From NCBI GenBank assembly GCA_016931085.1, contig JAFGFO010000039.1, positions 1 to 15,304 of the forward strand: DNA of 15,304 bases, read 5' to 3'. Positions within the stretch are counted from its first letter, which is position 1. Each line of letters opens with the position of its first letter. The translations under genes and the position numbers were made by a program. The notes under the pieces are model-generated. The model saw only the letters and a list, made by a program, of their open reading frames with translations. It was not told where the DNA came from and did not search any database. Shown piece after piece: positions 1 to 7,700 of the stretch. This DNA is from Thermoflexales bacterium (GTDB lineage: Bacteria > Chloroflexota > Anaerolineae > Fen-1058).

Positions 1-648
1 CGCTACAAGGTGTACGCCCTGGACTTTTGGGGATTTGGCGAGTCGGCCAAGTCGAGCGACCTGCCTTTTCGAGTCGATTCGTACGTGAAAATGGTCGATC
101 AGTTCATGGACGCCTTGGGTATCATGGCCGCCCCGGTGTTCGGACACTCGATGGGCGGCACGGTGGCGCTCAGCTTGGCGTTGGAACGCCCAGATAAGGT
201 GCCCAAGGTGGCCATCGTCGGATCGCCGATTGACGGCCGCTCGCTGCACCTGTTTCTCAAGCTGGGAGGAATAGACTGGATCGCTCGCTTGCTGTGGCGT
301 CTGCCAATCGTTTTGCAGCTCGTGATCCGCATGGTGCTGATCTATGATTCGGAAGCAACTAGAAAGATGATTCTCAGCGATGTGACCAAGACCAGCAACG
401 AATCGTTCTTTCGCAGCATTGGCGACTTGCACCATACCGACTTGCGCTCCCGGCTGAGTCGCCTGCAGATACCGACTTTGGGCGTGTATGGCATACGGGA
501 CATCATTGTCGATCCCGCCCAAGCCCACGTGTTGGAGGGTGGCGTGTCACACGCAGAGGTGTTCACATTCGACAAGTCCGGACATTTCCCGATGCTGGAT
601 GAACCGGAGGCTTTTCACGAGACCCTGGTGAACTTTCTCAAGCGTTGA
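1..648 (+). CDS. Alpha/beta hydrolase, 5'-truncated by window edge
   Basis: The reading frame is open from base 1, so the true start lies upstream; 215 codons remain. The visible part begins in the strand leading to the oxyanion region (ALDFWGFGES, typical of hydrolase-fold esterases and epoxide-hydrolase relatives). It contains the nucleophile elbow GHSMGG with Ser at bases 148-150, a helical cap region, an acid Asp candidate at 499-501 (YGIRD) and the catalytic His at 583-585 (KSGHFP). The triad is thus complete and the enzyme is probably active and cytosolic; no membrane segment is seen. The missing N-terminus should hold the HG oxyanion motif. The substrate cannot be told from sequence. 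It ends 8 bases before a V4R gene and seems to head the four-gene block with the hexapeptide protein and the AAR-like reductase, which makes an acyl ester or thioester substrate plausible but unproven. Confidence 0.88.
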   Translation, partial: RYKVYALDFWGFGESAKSSDLPFRVDSYVKMVDQFMDALGIMAAPVFGHSMGGTVALSLALERPDKVPKVAIVGSPIDGRSLHLFLKLGGIDWIARLLWRLPIVLQLVIRMVLIYDSEATRKMILSDVTKTSNESFFRSIGDLHHTDLRSRLSRLQIPTLGVYGIRDIIVDPAQAHVLEGGVSHAEVFTFDKSGHFPMLDEPEAFHETLVNFLKR

Positions 649-656
649 AGGCTAGT

Positions 657-1313
657 ATGAACCAAACGATGGCCGAACAAGACCTACAAGTGGATAGCCC
701 GATCTACCATTATCCCAACAAGATGGGCCGCATCTTGCTCTTGGCCATGGAAGAGGTGATGGGCCGGAATGGTGTCAACGCGATCTTGAATTTGGCTCAA
801 CTGAGACAGTTGGTTAACAATTACCCACCTAACAATTTCGACCGGGAGGTCACGTTCGAGGAAGTGGGTGGCCTTCAGCAAGCCTTGGAAGATATGTACG
901 GGCCGCGTGGCGCACGCGGGCTGGCCTTACGCGCCGGGCGGGCCTGTTTCAAATATGGCCTGCGAGAATTCGGCCCGGTGCTGGGGATTTCCGACCTGGC
1001 CTTTCGCCAACTGCCCTTGAGAGTCAAAATGAAGCTGGGGCTGGAGGTTTTTGCCGAGACTTTTAACAAGTTTAGCGACCAGGTGGTTCGCTTGAGTGAG
1101 AACGAGCACAACTTTATCTGGATCATTGAGCGCTGCCCGGTGTGCTGGAAACGGCATACCCAACAGCCGTGCTGCCACCTGGCCATCGGCATCTTGCAAG
1201 AAGCCGCCTACTGGGTCAGCAATGGCAAGAACTTTGAGATTGAAGAGACGCAGTGCATCGCGATGGGCAATCCGGTTTGCTCGTTTGACATCAGCAAGCA
1301 CCCGTCGGATTAG
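657..1313 (+). CDS. V4R-domain (4-vinyl reductase family) protein
   Basis: A soluble protein of 218 residues. The C-terminal part (about residues 155-215) has the V4R pattern: a Cys-rich stretch (C160, C163, C172, C173), an aromatic/glycine turn, then EETQC and GNPVC (E197, C200, C208). In the V4R-type sensor domains of MopR and DmpR a Cys, a Glu and two Cys hold a zinc ion; the E-x-x-C and the eight-residue step to the last Cys are present here. V4R domains bind small hydrophobic ligands and also occur in BchJ. No DNA-binding or AAA domain is attached, so this is either a stand-alone ligand binder or an accessory protein. ATG at 657 is preferred because GAAGG (647-651) lies five bases upstream. 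TTG at 645 would overlap the hydrolase stop and has no better site. It lies between hydrolase and hexapeptide genes in one operon. Confidence 0.85.
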   Translation: MNQTMAEQDLQVDSPIYHYPNKMGRILLLAMEEVMGRNGVNAILNLAQLRQLVNNYPPNNFDREVTFEEVGGLQQALEDMYGPRGARGLALRAGRACFKYGLREFGPVLGISDLAFRQLPLRVKMKLGLEVFAETFNKFSDQVVRLSENEHNFIWIIERCPVCWKRHTQQPCCHLAIGILQEAAYWVSNGKNFEIEETQCIAMGNPVCSFDISKHPSD

Positions 1314-1324
1314 GCTGTAGCTAT

Positions 1325-2590
1325 ATGCGTAAACTCATTATTCCTGACAAGCGCAATATCTCGCCCTTCAACGAGTCGGCACGCGAGTTGCGGGTGATGA
1401 ACAAGCCGTTGTGGCTGAACCAACGCGACGCCCTGGCCTCCTATTGCGAGCAGGAACTGGACATCACTTCCCTGGAAAGAATGCCGGATGACCGCACCGA
1501 AACGATTGTCTACCGCGACAATCTGTTTTTCGACCAGCCTTTTGTCGATACCTTTGTGCAGAAAGCCAGGCAGCAAGGCAAGGCCTGCCGGGTGGCCTTT
1601 GCGTTGACCGACCCGGCCATCGTCACCCACGCCGTCCAATTTCAACGCGGCATTTACCGCCAGGGCGATGTGTACGTGGCCGATCTGTGGTATTTCCCGT
1701 TCGGCAAGGACCCCAACGTCAGGCCCTTGCTCATAGAAACAGGCGCCAGGGAAATCGGCTATTACCGGGTGCCCAGCTACATGGCCAACGAGTCGGGCGA
1801 CTTGACCTACCAGGTGCCACTCAGGGCGTTCATATCCATCGAGCACTGGGTCCACTTGTACATCGCCAACAGTATTTTCGGACTGTTCGCGCGCGGCGCG
1901 CGTTTCGAACAGATCGCTGGCAAGGACCTCAGGGCCAAGCTGCGCGCCGTGTGGTACGGCATGATCGAGCGCCGGCAGGTGCTGCGCAGCACGGCGGCGG
2001 TCAAGATCGGCAAGGGCACCATCATCGACCCCTCGGCCACCATCATCGGCCCCACTACGATCGGCGATTATTGTTTCGTCGACGCCGGCGTCGTCATCGA
2101 CAACAGCGTCATCGGCGACAATGTCACTGTGGGACAAGGCTCCCAGATTAAACTCAGCGTGGTGTGTGACCGCTGCTTTTTGCCGTTTCGCACGTCGCTA
2201 TTTATGACGACGCTCATGGAGAATTCCATCGTGGCCCAGAACACCTGCTTGCAGATGTGTGTCGTTGGACGCGATACCTTCATCGGCGCCGGCAATACCT
2301 TTACCGACTATAACCTGTTGGCCCAGCCCATTAAGGTGTTCGATCGCGACAAGCTGGTTGAGTGGGCCGCCCCGGTGCTGGGAGGCTGCGTGGGACACAA
2401 CTGCCGCATCGGGTCGGGCTTGATCATTTATCCGGCCCGCATGATCGAATCGGACGTCATCCTGTTCGCTTCTCCGGAGCGACGGGTGATCTCCAAGAAC
2501 GTGATGTACGAGGACAGCGATCATCTCAAGCTCAAGGACGGTGTCAAGAAACATCCAAGAAAATATTCTCTCGAACAAGATCAATGGTGA
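1325..2590 (+). CDS. Left-handed beta-helix (hexapeptide repeat) protein, GlmU-like architecture
   Basis: A protein of 421 residues. Residues about 224-280 form clear hexapeptide repeats ([LIV]-G-x-x-x-x steps such as VKIGKG, ATIIGP, TTIGDY, SVIGDN, VTVGQG). The helix continues with breaks around 314-327 (VVGRDTFIGAG) and 349-373 (VLGGCVGHNCRIGSG). This is the fold of acyl- and acetyltransferases and of the GlmU C-terminal half. The first ~220 residues resemble the N-terminal part of GlmU-like sugar-nucleotidyltransferase relatives only in layout; I see no G-x-G-x-R nucleotide-binding signature. Possible roles are an acyl or sugar-phosphate transferase, or a non-catalytic scaffold. No signal peptide or membrane segment is seen. 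It starts 11 bases after the V4R stop with only a weak ribosome site (AGG at 1312-1314), which suggests coupling. Its stop is 9 bases before the AAR-like gene. Confidence 0.75.
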   Translation: MRKLIIPDKRNISPFNESARELRVMNKPLWLNQRDALASYCEQELDITSLERMPDDRTETIVYRDNLFFDQPFVDTFVQKARQQGKACRVAFALTDPAIVTHAVQFQRGIYRQGDVYVADLWYFPFGKDPNVRPLLIETGAREIGYYRVPSYMANESGDLTYQVPLRAFISIEHWVHLYIANSIFGLFARGARFEQIAGKDLRAKLRAVWYGMIERRQVLRSTAAVKIGKGTIIDPSATIIGPTTIGDYCFVDAGVVIDNSVIGDNVTVGQGSQIKLSVVCDRCFLPFRTSLFMTTLMENSIVAQNTCLQMCVVGRDTFIGAGNTFTDYNLLAQPIKVFDRDKLVEWAAPVLGGCVGHNCRIGSGLIIYPARMIESDVILFASPERRVISKNVMYEDSDHLKLKDGVKKHPRKYSLEQDQW

Positions 2591-2597
2591 AGGGAGG
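2591..2597 (+). promoter_or_regulatory. Ribosome binding site with short spacing before AAR-like GTG start
   Basis: AGGGAGG is the best Shine-Dalgarno match near the hexapeptide-gene stop. It sits only two bases before GTG 2600. The next in-frame start (ATG inside KMLP, about 26 codons later) would remove residues that align with the AAR N-terminus. Initiation is probably aided by coupling to the stop at 2588-2590. Confidence 0.55.
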
Positions 2598-2599
2598 CG

Positions 2600-3691
2600 G
2601 TGGACAATTTCGCATTCATCATACACCCCATCGATCCCAAGCGCGACGTGACCCGCAAGTACCCAGTATTGGGTAAGATGTTGCCGGTCGCGGCGATAAA
2701 TTTTTTTTCGGGCTATTGGCCGCCGGTGTTTATCTCGCATATCACCGGTGCCCGCTCGATGGCTAGCGGCAAAGAGATCGAGGGCTGGTTTGTGGCTTGC
2801 CCGTATACGCCACAACGCATGGTAACGCTTCCGCCACAACGGGTGTATAATAAGGTGATCCAAACCGGGCGACTGGCCGAAAAGTTGGGCGCGCGCCTGT
2901 TGGGCCTGGGGGCGTTTACGTCCGTCATCGGCGATGCTGGCTTGACTATCAGCCGGCAGTTGGCTATTCCGGTAACCACCGGGGATAGCTATACGGTGGC
3001 GGTGGCCGTGATGGCGGTCAAAGAAGCCGCCCGCCAGATGGGTATCGAGCTGAGCAGCGCCACGCTGGCCGTCGTTGGCGCTTCGGGCGCCATCGGCTCG
3101 ATCTGTGCCGAATTGTTGGCCGGTGATGTGCCGGAGATGATCCTCCTTGGCCGGCATCTCGAGCGGCTTGAACCCGTGCGGGCCAAGGTGATGGCTAGAG
3201 GCACGCAGGCCCGGATGGCGACGGATATGATGAGCTTGCGCCAGGCTGACGTGGTCATCACGGTGACCAACTCGCTGGATACCGTCATCGAGCCGCGGCA
3301 TCTCAAGCCGGGCACGGTCGTGTGTGACGTGGCTCGACCGCGCGACGTGTCGCGCGAAGTGGTGCAGGAACGGGACGACGTGCTGGTTATCGAGGGGGGT
3401 ATGGTGGAGGTCCCCGGTGAGGTGGACTTTGGCTTTGATTTTGGCTTCCCGCCGCGCATGGCGTATGCCTGCATGGCCGAGACCATGACCTTAGCCATGG
3501 AGGGCCGCTACGAGAGTTACACACTTGGCAAGCAGATTGACATTGAAAAGGTGCGCCAGATCGCTGCCCTGGCGGATAAACACGGTTTCCGCTTGGGCGG
3601 CTTTCGATGCTTCGAGCAGGCCGTGAGCGCCGAGCGCATCGAGCAGATCCGCTCGAACGCGCGCAAACGGCTGGCTAAAGAGAGCGCATGA
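2600..3691 (+). CDS. Acyl-ACP reductase (AAR)-like NAD(P)H oxidoreductase
   Basis: A protein of 363 residues. It follows the layout of cyanobacterial long-chain acyl-ACP reductase (about 340 residues): a variable N-terminal domain containing GWFVACPYTPQRM and GLGAFTSVIGD, the TTGDSYT element, a Rossmann fold with VVGASGAIGS (G160, G163, G166), a VIEGGMVEVPG strand, and AYACMAETM. C291 in the last motif matches in position and context the nucleophilic Cys294 of the Synechococcus elongatus enzyme, as I recall it. AAR reduces fatty acyl-ACP to a fatty aldehyde. The C-terminus runs about 20 residues longer than AAR and is basic. The GTG start follows a strong AGGGAGG (2591-2597) at an unusually short spacing of two bases, but the N-terminal match to AAR supports it. 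Alternatives are another shikimate-dehydrogenase-fold reductase. No aldehyde-deformylating oxygenase gene is next to it. A role in making aldehydes for lipids is inference. Confidence 0.78.
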   Translation: MDNFAFIIHPIDPKRDVTRKYPVLGKMLPVAAINFFSGYWPPVFISHITGARSMASGKEIEGWFVACPYTPQRMVTLPPQRVYNKVIQTGRLAEKLGARLLGLGAFTSVIGDAGLTISRQLAIPVTTGDSYTVAVAVMAVKEAARQMGIELSSATLAVVGASGAIGSICAELLAGDVPEMILLGRHLERLEPVRAKVMARGTQARMATDMMSLRQADVVITVTNSLDTVIEPRHLKPGTVVCDVARPRDVSREVVQERDDVLVIEGGMVEVPGEVDFGFDFGFPPRMAYACMAETMTLAMEGRYESYTLGKQIDIEKVRQIAALADKHGFRLGGFRCFEQAVSAERIEQIRSNARKRLAKESA

Positions 3692-3705
3692 ACAAGAACT
3701 TTGTG

Positions 3706-3723
3706 GGTCTCGCACCTGAGACC
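3706..3723 (+). other. Short hairpin (6-bp stem, 6-base loop)
   Basis: GGTCTC (3706-3711) and GAGACC (3718-3723) are perfect inverted complements around a six-base loop, 15 bases after the AAR-like gene stop. No T-tract follows, so a classical rho-independent terminator is unlikely. It overlaps the heptamer array and may be only a by-product of it, or an RNA-processing or stability element between the two transcription units. Confidence 0.35.
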
Positions 3724-3744
3724 TTAAACCTGAAACCTGAAACT
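3715..3744 (+). repeat. Degenerate heptamer array, four units
   Basis: Four consecutive 7-base units start at 3715, 3722, 3729 and 3736, followed by a CT remnant. The consensus is CCTGAAA, with CCTGAGA and CCTTAAA variants. It fills part of the 93-base gap between the AAR-like gene and the response-regulator gene. A related array lies at 13340-13367. No other clear signal is seen in the gap apart from the hairpin and the ribosome site GGAGGT at 3771-3776. Confidence 0.75.
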
Positions 3745-3784
3745 ATCTTCGAAGTAGCTAGACGTTCGATGGAGGTTAAGAGAT

Positions 3785-4660
3785 ATGAGTAAAGGGCGTA
3801 TCCTGGTCGTTGAAGATGATGTTGACATCGCCAACATGCTGCGCATTTACTTTTCGTCCCAAGGCTACGAGACGACGGTGGCCGGACGCGGGCGCGAAGC
3901 GTTGGACCGGTGCAAGCAACAATTGCCTCACGTGGTGGTGCTGGATATCATGCTGCCGGATATCGACGGCTACGAGGTCTGCACCCAACTGCGCACTAAC
4001 CTGAGGACCAGCCACATCCCCATCATCTTCCTGACCCAAAAGGACGAGCGGTCAGACAAAATCGCCGGGCTGGAGTTGGGCGCTGATGACTATGTGACCA
4101 AGCCGTTCGACATCGAAGAACTGCGCTTGCGCGTCCAAGGCGCCATCCGCCGGGCCGAGCGTGAGAGCCTGACGAACCCCACCACCGGCCTGCCCAGTGG
4201 CAAGCTCATCGAAGAGCAACTGCGCCTGCTGATGCGCAAAAAAGGCTGGGGCCTGCTGTACATCGGCATCAGCAGCCTAGAGCCGTTTAACGATAAATAC
4301 GGCTTTGTAGCGCGCGACGAGGTGCTGCGCTTCACGGCCTTGCTTTTGGGTGAAATGGTGGACCAGCACGGGACCAGCGATGACTTTATTGGCCACATTG
4401 GCGGCGACGATTTTCTCATCATTGCCCCCCTCGACAAGGCTCAGCCGATTGTCGACGCGACGATCAAGCGCTTCAATGAGGAAGTCAAGACGCATTACGA
4501 CTTTAGAGATCGCGAGGCGGGTGCCCTGATCCTCAACAATCAGCGCTATCCCTTCATGACCTTGGCGGTCGGCACGGTCGACTCTACCCAGGAAGACTTT
4601 TCTGATATCCGTGAGATTACCGAAGTGGCAGCCGAAGCGCGCCGCAAGACTCAAGCCTAA
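3785..4660 (+). CDS. Response regulator: receiver plus degenerate GGDEF domain
   Basis: A protein of 291 residues. Residues 1-125 are a receiver domain with the acidic pair D11/D12, phospho-acceptor D54 (VVLDIMLPD), T84 and K106 (VTKPF), so phosphorylation should work. Residues about 130-285 align with a GGDEF domain: TTGLPSG in place of the usual TGLPNR, and GGDDF (206-210) at the active-site turn. The first metal-binding Asp of the usual D-x-D-x-F-K motif is replaced by Gly (G161, in GISSLEPFND) and the Lys by Glu, so diguanylate cyclase activity is doubtful. GTP or c-di-GMP binding, or a protein-contact role, is possible. ATG 3785 follows GGAGGT (3771-3776) by eight bases. It is likely the first gene of the signalling unit and the natural partner of the giant kinase 99 bases downstream. 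Output by diguanylate cyclase is known from the Moorella stressosome cluster. Confidence 0.88.
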   Translation: MSKGRILVVEDDVDIANMLRIYFSSQGYETTVAGRGREALDRCKQQLPHVVVLDIMLPDIDGYEVCTQLRTNLRTSHIPIIFLTQKDERSDKIAGLELGADDYVTKPFDIEELRLRVQGAIRRAERESLTNPTTGLPSGKLIEEQLRLLMRKKGWGLLYIGISSLEPFNDKYGFVARDEVLRFTALLLGEMVDQHGTSDDFIGHIGGDDFLIIAPLDKAQPIVDATIKRFNEEVKTHYDFRDREAGALILNNQRYPFMTLAVGTVDSTQEDFSDIREITEVAAEARRKTQA

Positions 4661-4759
4661 GGCCAGCCTTGACTTGTGAGCCGTCTCGTGTTGCGCTGCG
4701 TCATGTGGCGCGCAATGTCTTAATGGTGCACAAGCTGCAAGAGCACGATTGAGTGGGTG

Positions 4760-7700
4760 ATGGCAACTCAAACAGGCGAGATCAAACAATCGAGATCTAC
4801 CTTGCGCCTCAAACTGGGAGGCCCGCTGCTGCTTATGGCCCTGCTGACCATAGGCCTGGGACTGTACATGGCCTGGAGTAGTTACCAGTTACAGGTTCAA
4901 CATACCCAAGCGCGCCAACGCCAGGCGTCAACCCACGCGGCTGATCAAGTCTCCAGTTACGTCAGCTTGTTTCGAGCTCAATTAGAGGATGCTGCCCGCG
5001 GCCTGGTCTATGCTGGACGAAGCACCGAACGGCAATCCGAAGTATTGGAACAGGTGCTAGATGCGTATGCCCACTTTAACGAGATCGCTTTCGTAAACTT
5101 TGTGGGCCAGGAGACAGCGCGCGTGGTCCGGGGTGTGCCGATCGGGCAAGCGACTCTGAGATTGCACGCCCTTCGAGAGATGTGGCCCGCCGTCGACGCG
5201 GCGCTGTCCGGCCATGTTTACCTGGGGCAGGTGTACATTTCAACACAACCCGGCGTGCCGTTTGTGCAGATGGCCATACCAACCTACGATGCCGACCGGG
5301 CTGTAAACGGCGCTTTGTTGGCCGAGGTTGACCTGAGTTACTTGCAGCAAGTCATCCAGGAAGTTCGCGTGAGCGAGGAGGATATTTACGTGGTGGACGG
5401 CGAAGGCCGGCTGATTGCCTACCATGACAGCACTGCGCTGCTGATGCCAGGTTCTAACCAGGCCTTGCGGCTCGCTGAGCGGGTCCCCGCCGTGCAAAGC
5501 TACCTGCAGCGCCGGAGCGCCAGCCGTGAGGTCACGCGTTACACCAGTGGACTGAGGTGCGACTTGGGCGATCAGTGCGGTTCGGTCATGGCTTACTACC
5601 GGCCGATCGAAAACACGGACTGGGTTGTCGTCGTCGAGCAGCCGCTCAGCAGCGTGTATGCTGAGGCGAACAGACTGTTGATATGGCTGGCTATTCCAGC
5701 GCTGATTATTGTCGCACTTATGGTTGGGTTTGTGTGGTATCTTCAGCGTGGCGTCCTAAGCCCGATCAGTGAGCTGAGCAAGGGAGCGGCCGCCCTGGCC
5801 GGGGGACAATGGGAGCAGCGCCTGGCCATTCGTACCGGCGACGAGATTCAAATGCTGGCCGAGGAATTCAACATGATGGCCGAAAGCCTGCGCCATTCAC
5901 AGGCCGAGCTGGAAGACGTCGCCTTGGAAAAGAGCCGGCAGGCCGAAGTGGCCCAAAAGCGCGTGCTGGAAATCAGCCGGCTGGTCGAGTCTGGGCGAGC
6001 CATTACCTCGCTCGACCTGGAAGACGTTCTCAAAGGCCTGGCGCTCGAAATGGGGCGCATCGTCCCGATCGATCAATGCCTGATTTATTTAAAGGACGAA
6101 GACAGAGGCCAGTTGGTGGTGCGCGGCAGGTGGGGCTTGGGTGAGACTGAGTACGTTGAAGCCGCGCTCAACTGGGGTGAAAGCGCGGCCGGCTGGGCGG
6201 CCAGCGAAGGACACGAGCTGTTCCTGACCAACGTGCAGGCAGACCAGCGCTTTACGCCCAAGACCCCAGCCGATCGCTCGCTGTCCACCCTGTTGGCTTT
6301 GCCCCTCAAAGCCGAAGACGGCGTGGTGGGCGTCTTGCAAGTGGCGACCCAGCTTGGCAAGCCCGGCTTGCCGGCTGGGACCATGCAACAGCTCGATCCA
6401 TTCGCGCAGCAGGTGACCATCGCTTACAAGAACGCCCGTCTGTATGAAGAGGAACGCCACCGCGCCCAGGAGATGAAGGTCGTGGCCGGCATCATGCACA
6501 CGATCAGCGCCAGCCTGGACCTGAGCGAGACGCTCGATTTGATCTTGCAATCCATTCGAGAAGTCGTGCCCTACGACCGCAGCCAGATCAATTTGTGGGA
6601 GGCGAGCGAAAAAGTGCTGCGCACTTATGCCCAGGGAGGGCGCAAAGACGCCAGCGGAAACGACGTGTATCGCTTGGACGAAGGCTTCACCGGTTGGATC
6701 GCCCGCAACCGGAGGCCCCTGGTGCTGGATGATGTGCAAAGCAAGTCGCCCGTTCCGCCCAAGATCGACCTGCAACAGGTCCCGCTGCGTGCGTACGCCG
6801 GTGTGCCGCTCGTGCTGGGCAGCGAGCTGGTGGGCACTTTGGAATTGATCAGTTACAAGCCCAACATCTATGAAACGCGGCATGTGGAGACCTTGCAAAC
6901 GGTGGCTAACCAGGCCGCCGTGGCTATCCACAATGCGCGCCTGTACGAGGAAACCCGGCGGGGAGCCAGGGAGATGGCGGCCCTGCGTGAGGCGGTGGTC
7001 GAGATCACCAGCCGGCTCGAGCCGCAGCGCATCGCGCACGCCATCGTCGAGCGCGCCACGGTGCTCCTATATGGCCAGAGTGGCGCACTTTACCAGGTGG
7101 ACACCGACCAGCGAAGCTTGACGCTCGTGGTGAGCTACAACATGACGCGCCAGGTGGTCGGCGCGACGCTTCGCTTTGGCGAAGGCCTGTCGGGGCGGAT
7201 CGCTCAAAAACGCCAGCCGATGATCGTCAACGATTATCGGCATTGGGAGGGGCGCGCCGCACGCTTTTCCGACGATCCCTTCACGGCTGTCATCGGTGCC
7301 CCCCTGATCTGGCAGGACGAGTTGATCGGCGTGATCAACGTCCTGGCCAATGCGGATCATCGCAAGTTTAACGAAAGCGATCTGCGCTTGATTACCCTGT
7401 TTGCCAGCCAGGTGGCCGTAACGCTTCAAAACGCGACTCTCTACGAGCAGGTCAGGCGCCGCGTCGAGGAGATGTCCACCTTACACGAGGCCTCGGCCGA
7501 TCTGGCCAGCGAGCTCAATCCCGAGCGCTTGCTCGAGAGCATCACCCGGCGCGCTACGGAATTGCTGCGCGCCAGGGGAGGCGGCTTGTATCGCTACAAC
7601 CCCTATGACCAGATGGCGCGCTTGATTGCCAGTTGTCACGTGGAACCAGACTACCTGGGCATCGCGCTCAAGCGAGGCGAGGGACTGGTCGGCCACATCG

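Noticed and set aside
645..656. TTG at 645 as start of the V4R gene.
   Set aside because: It overlaps the hydrolase stop and lacks an upstream purine-rich site, whereas ATG 657 has GAAGG at good spacing.
2198..3301. Long open frame on the minus strand (367 codons) across the beta-helix/AAR-like genes; similar long minus-strand frames at 7481-8581, 8738-9727, 10415-11209 and 1310-2137.
   Set aside because: They are antisense to well-supported genes with recognisable domains, show no domain motifs, are rich in His/Gln/Arg as expected from reverse-strand reading of GC-rich codons, and have no convincing ribosome sites.
3706..3723. Rho-independent terminator after the AAR-like gene.
   Set aside because: The six-base-pair stem is real but no T-run follows it; kept only as a low-confidence hairpin.
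4669..4697. TTGACT at 4669-4674 as a -35 box of a promoter for the giant kinase.
   Set aside because: No acceptable -10 hexamer is found 16-18 bases downstream; the sequence there is GC-rich.
7631..7648. Cys-His in the fourth kinase GAF (SCHVEP) as a bilin attachment site.
   Set aside because: The pair lies in an early strand of the domain, not in the position of the phytochrome or cyanobacteriochrome chromophore Cys, and the surrounding motif is absent.
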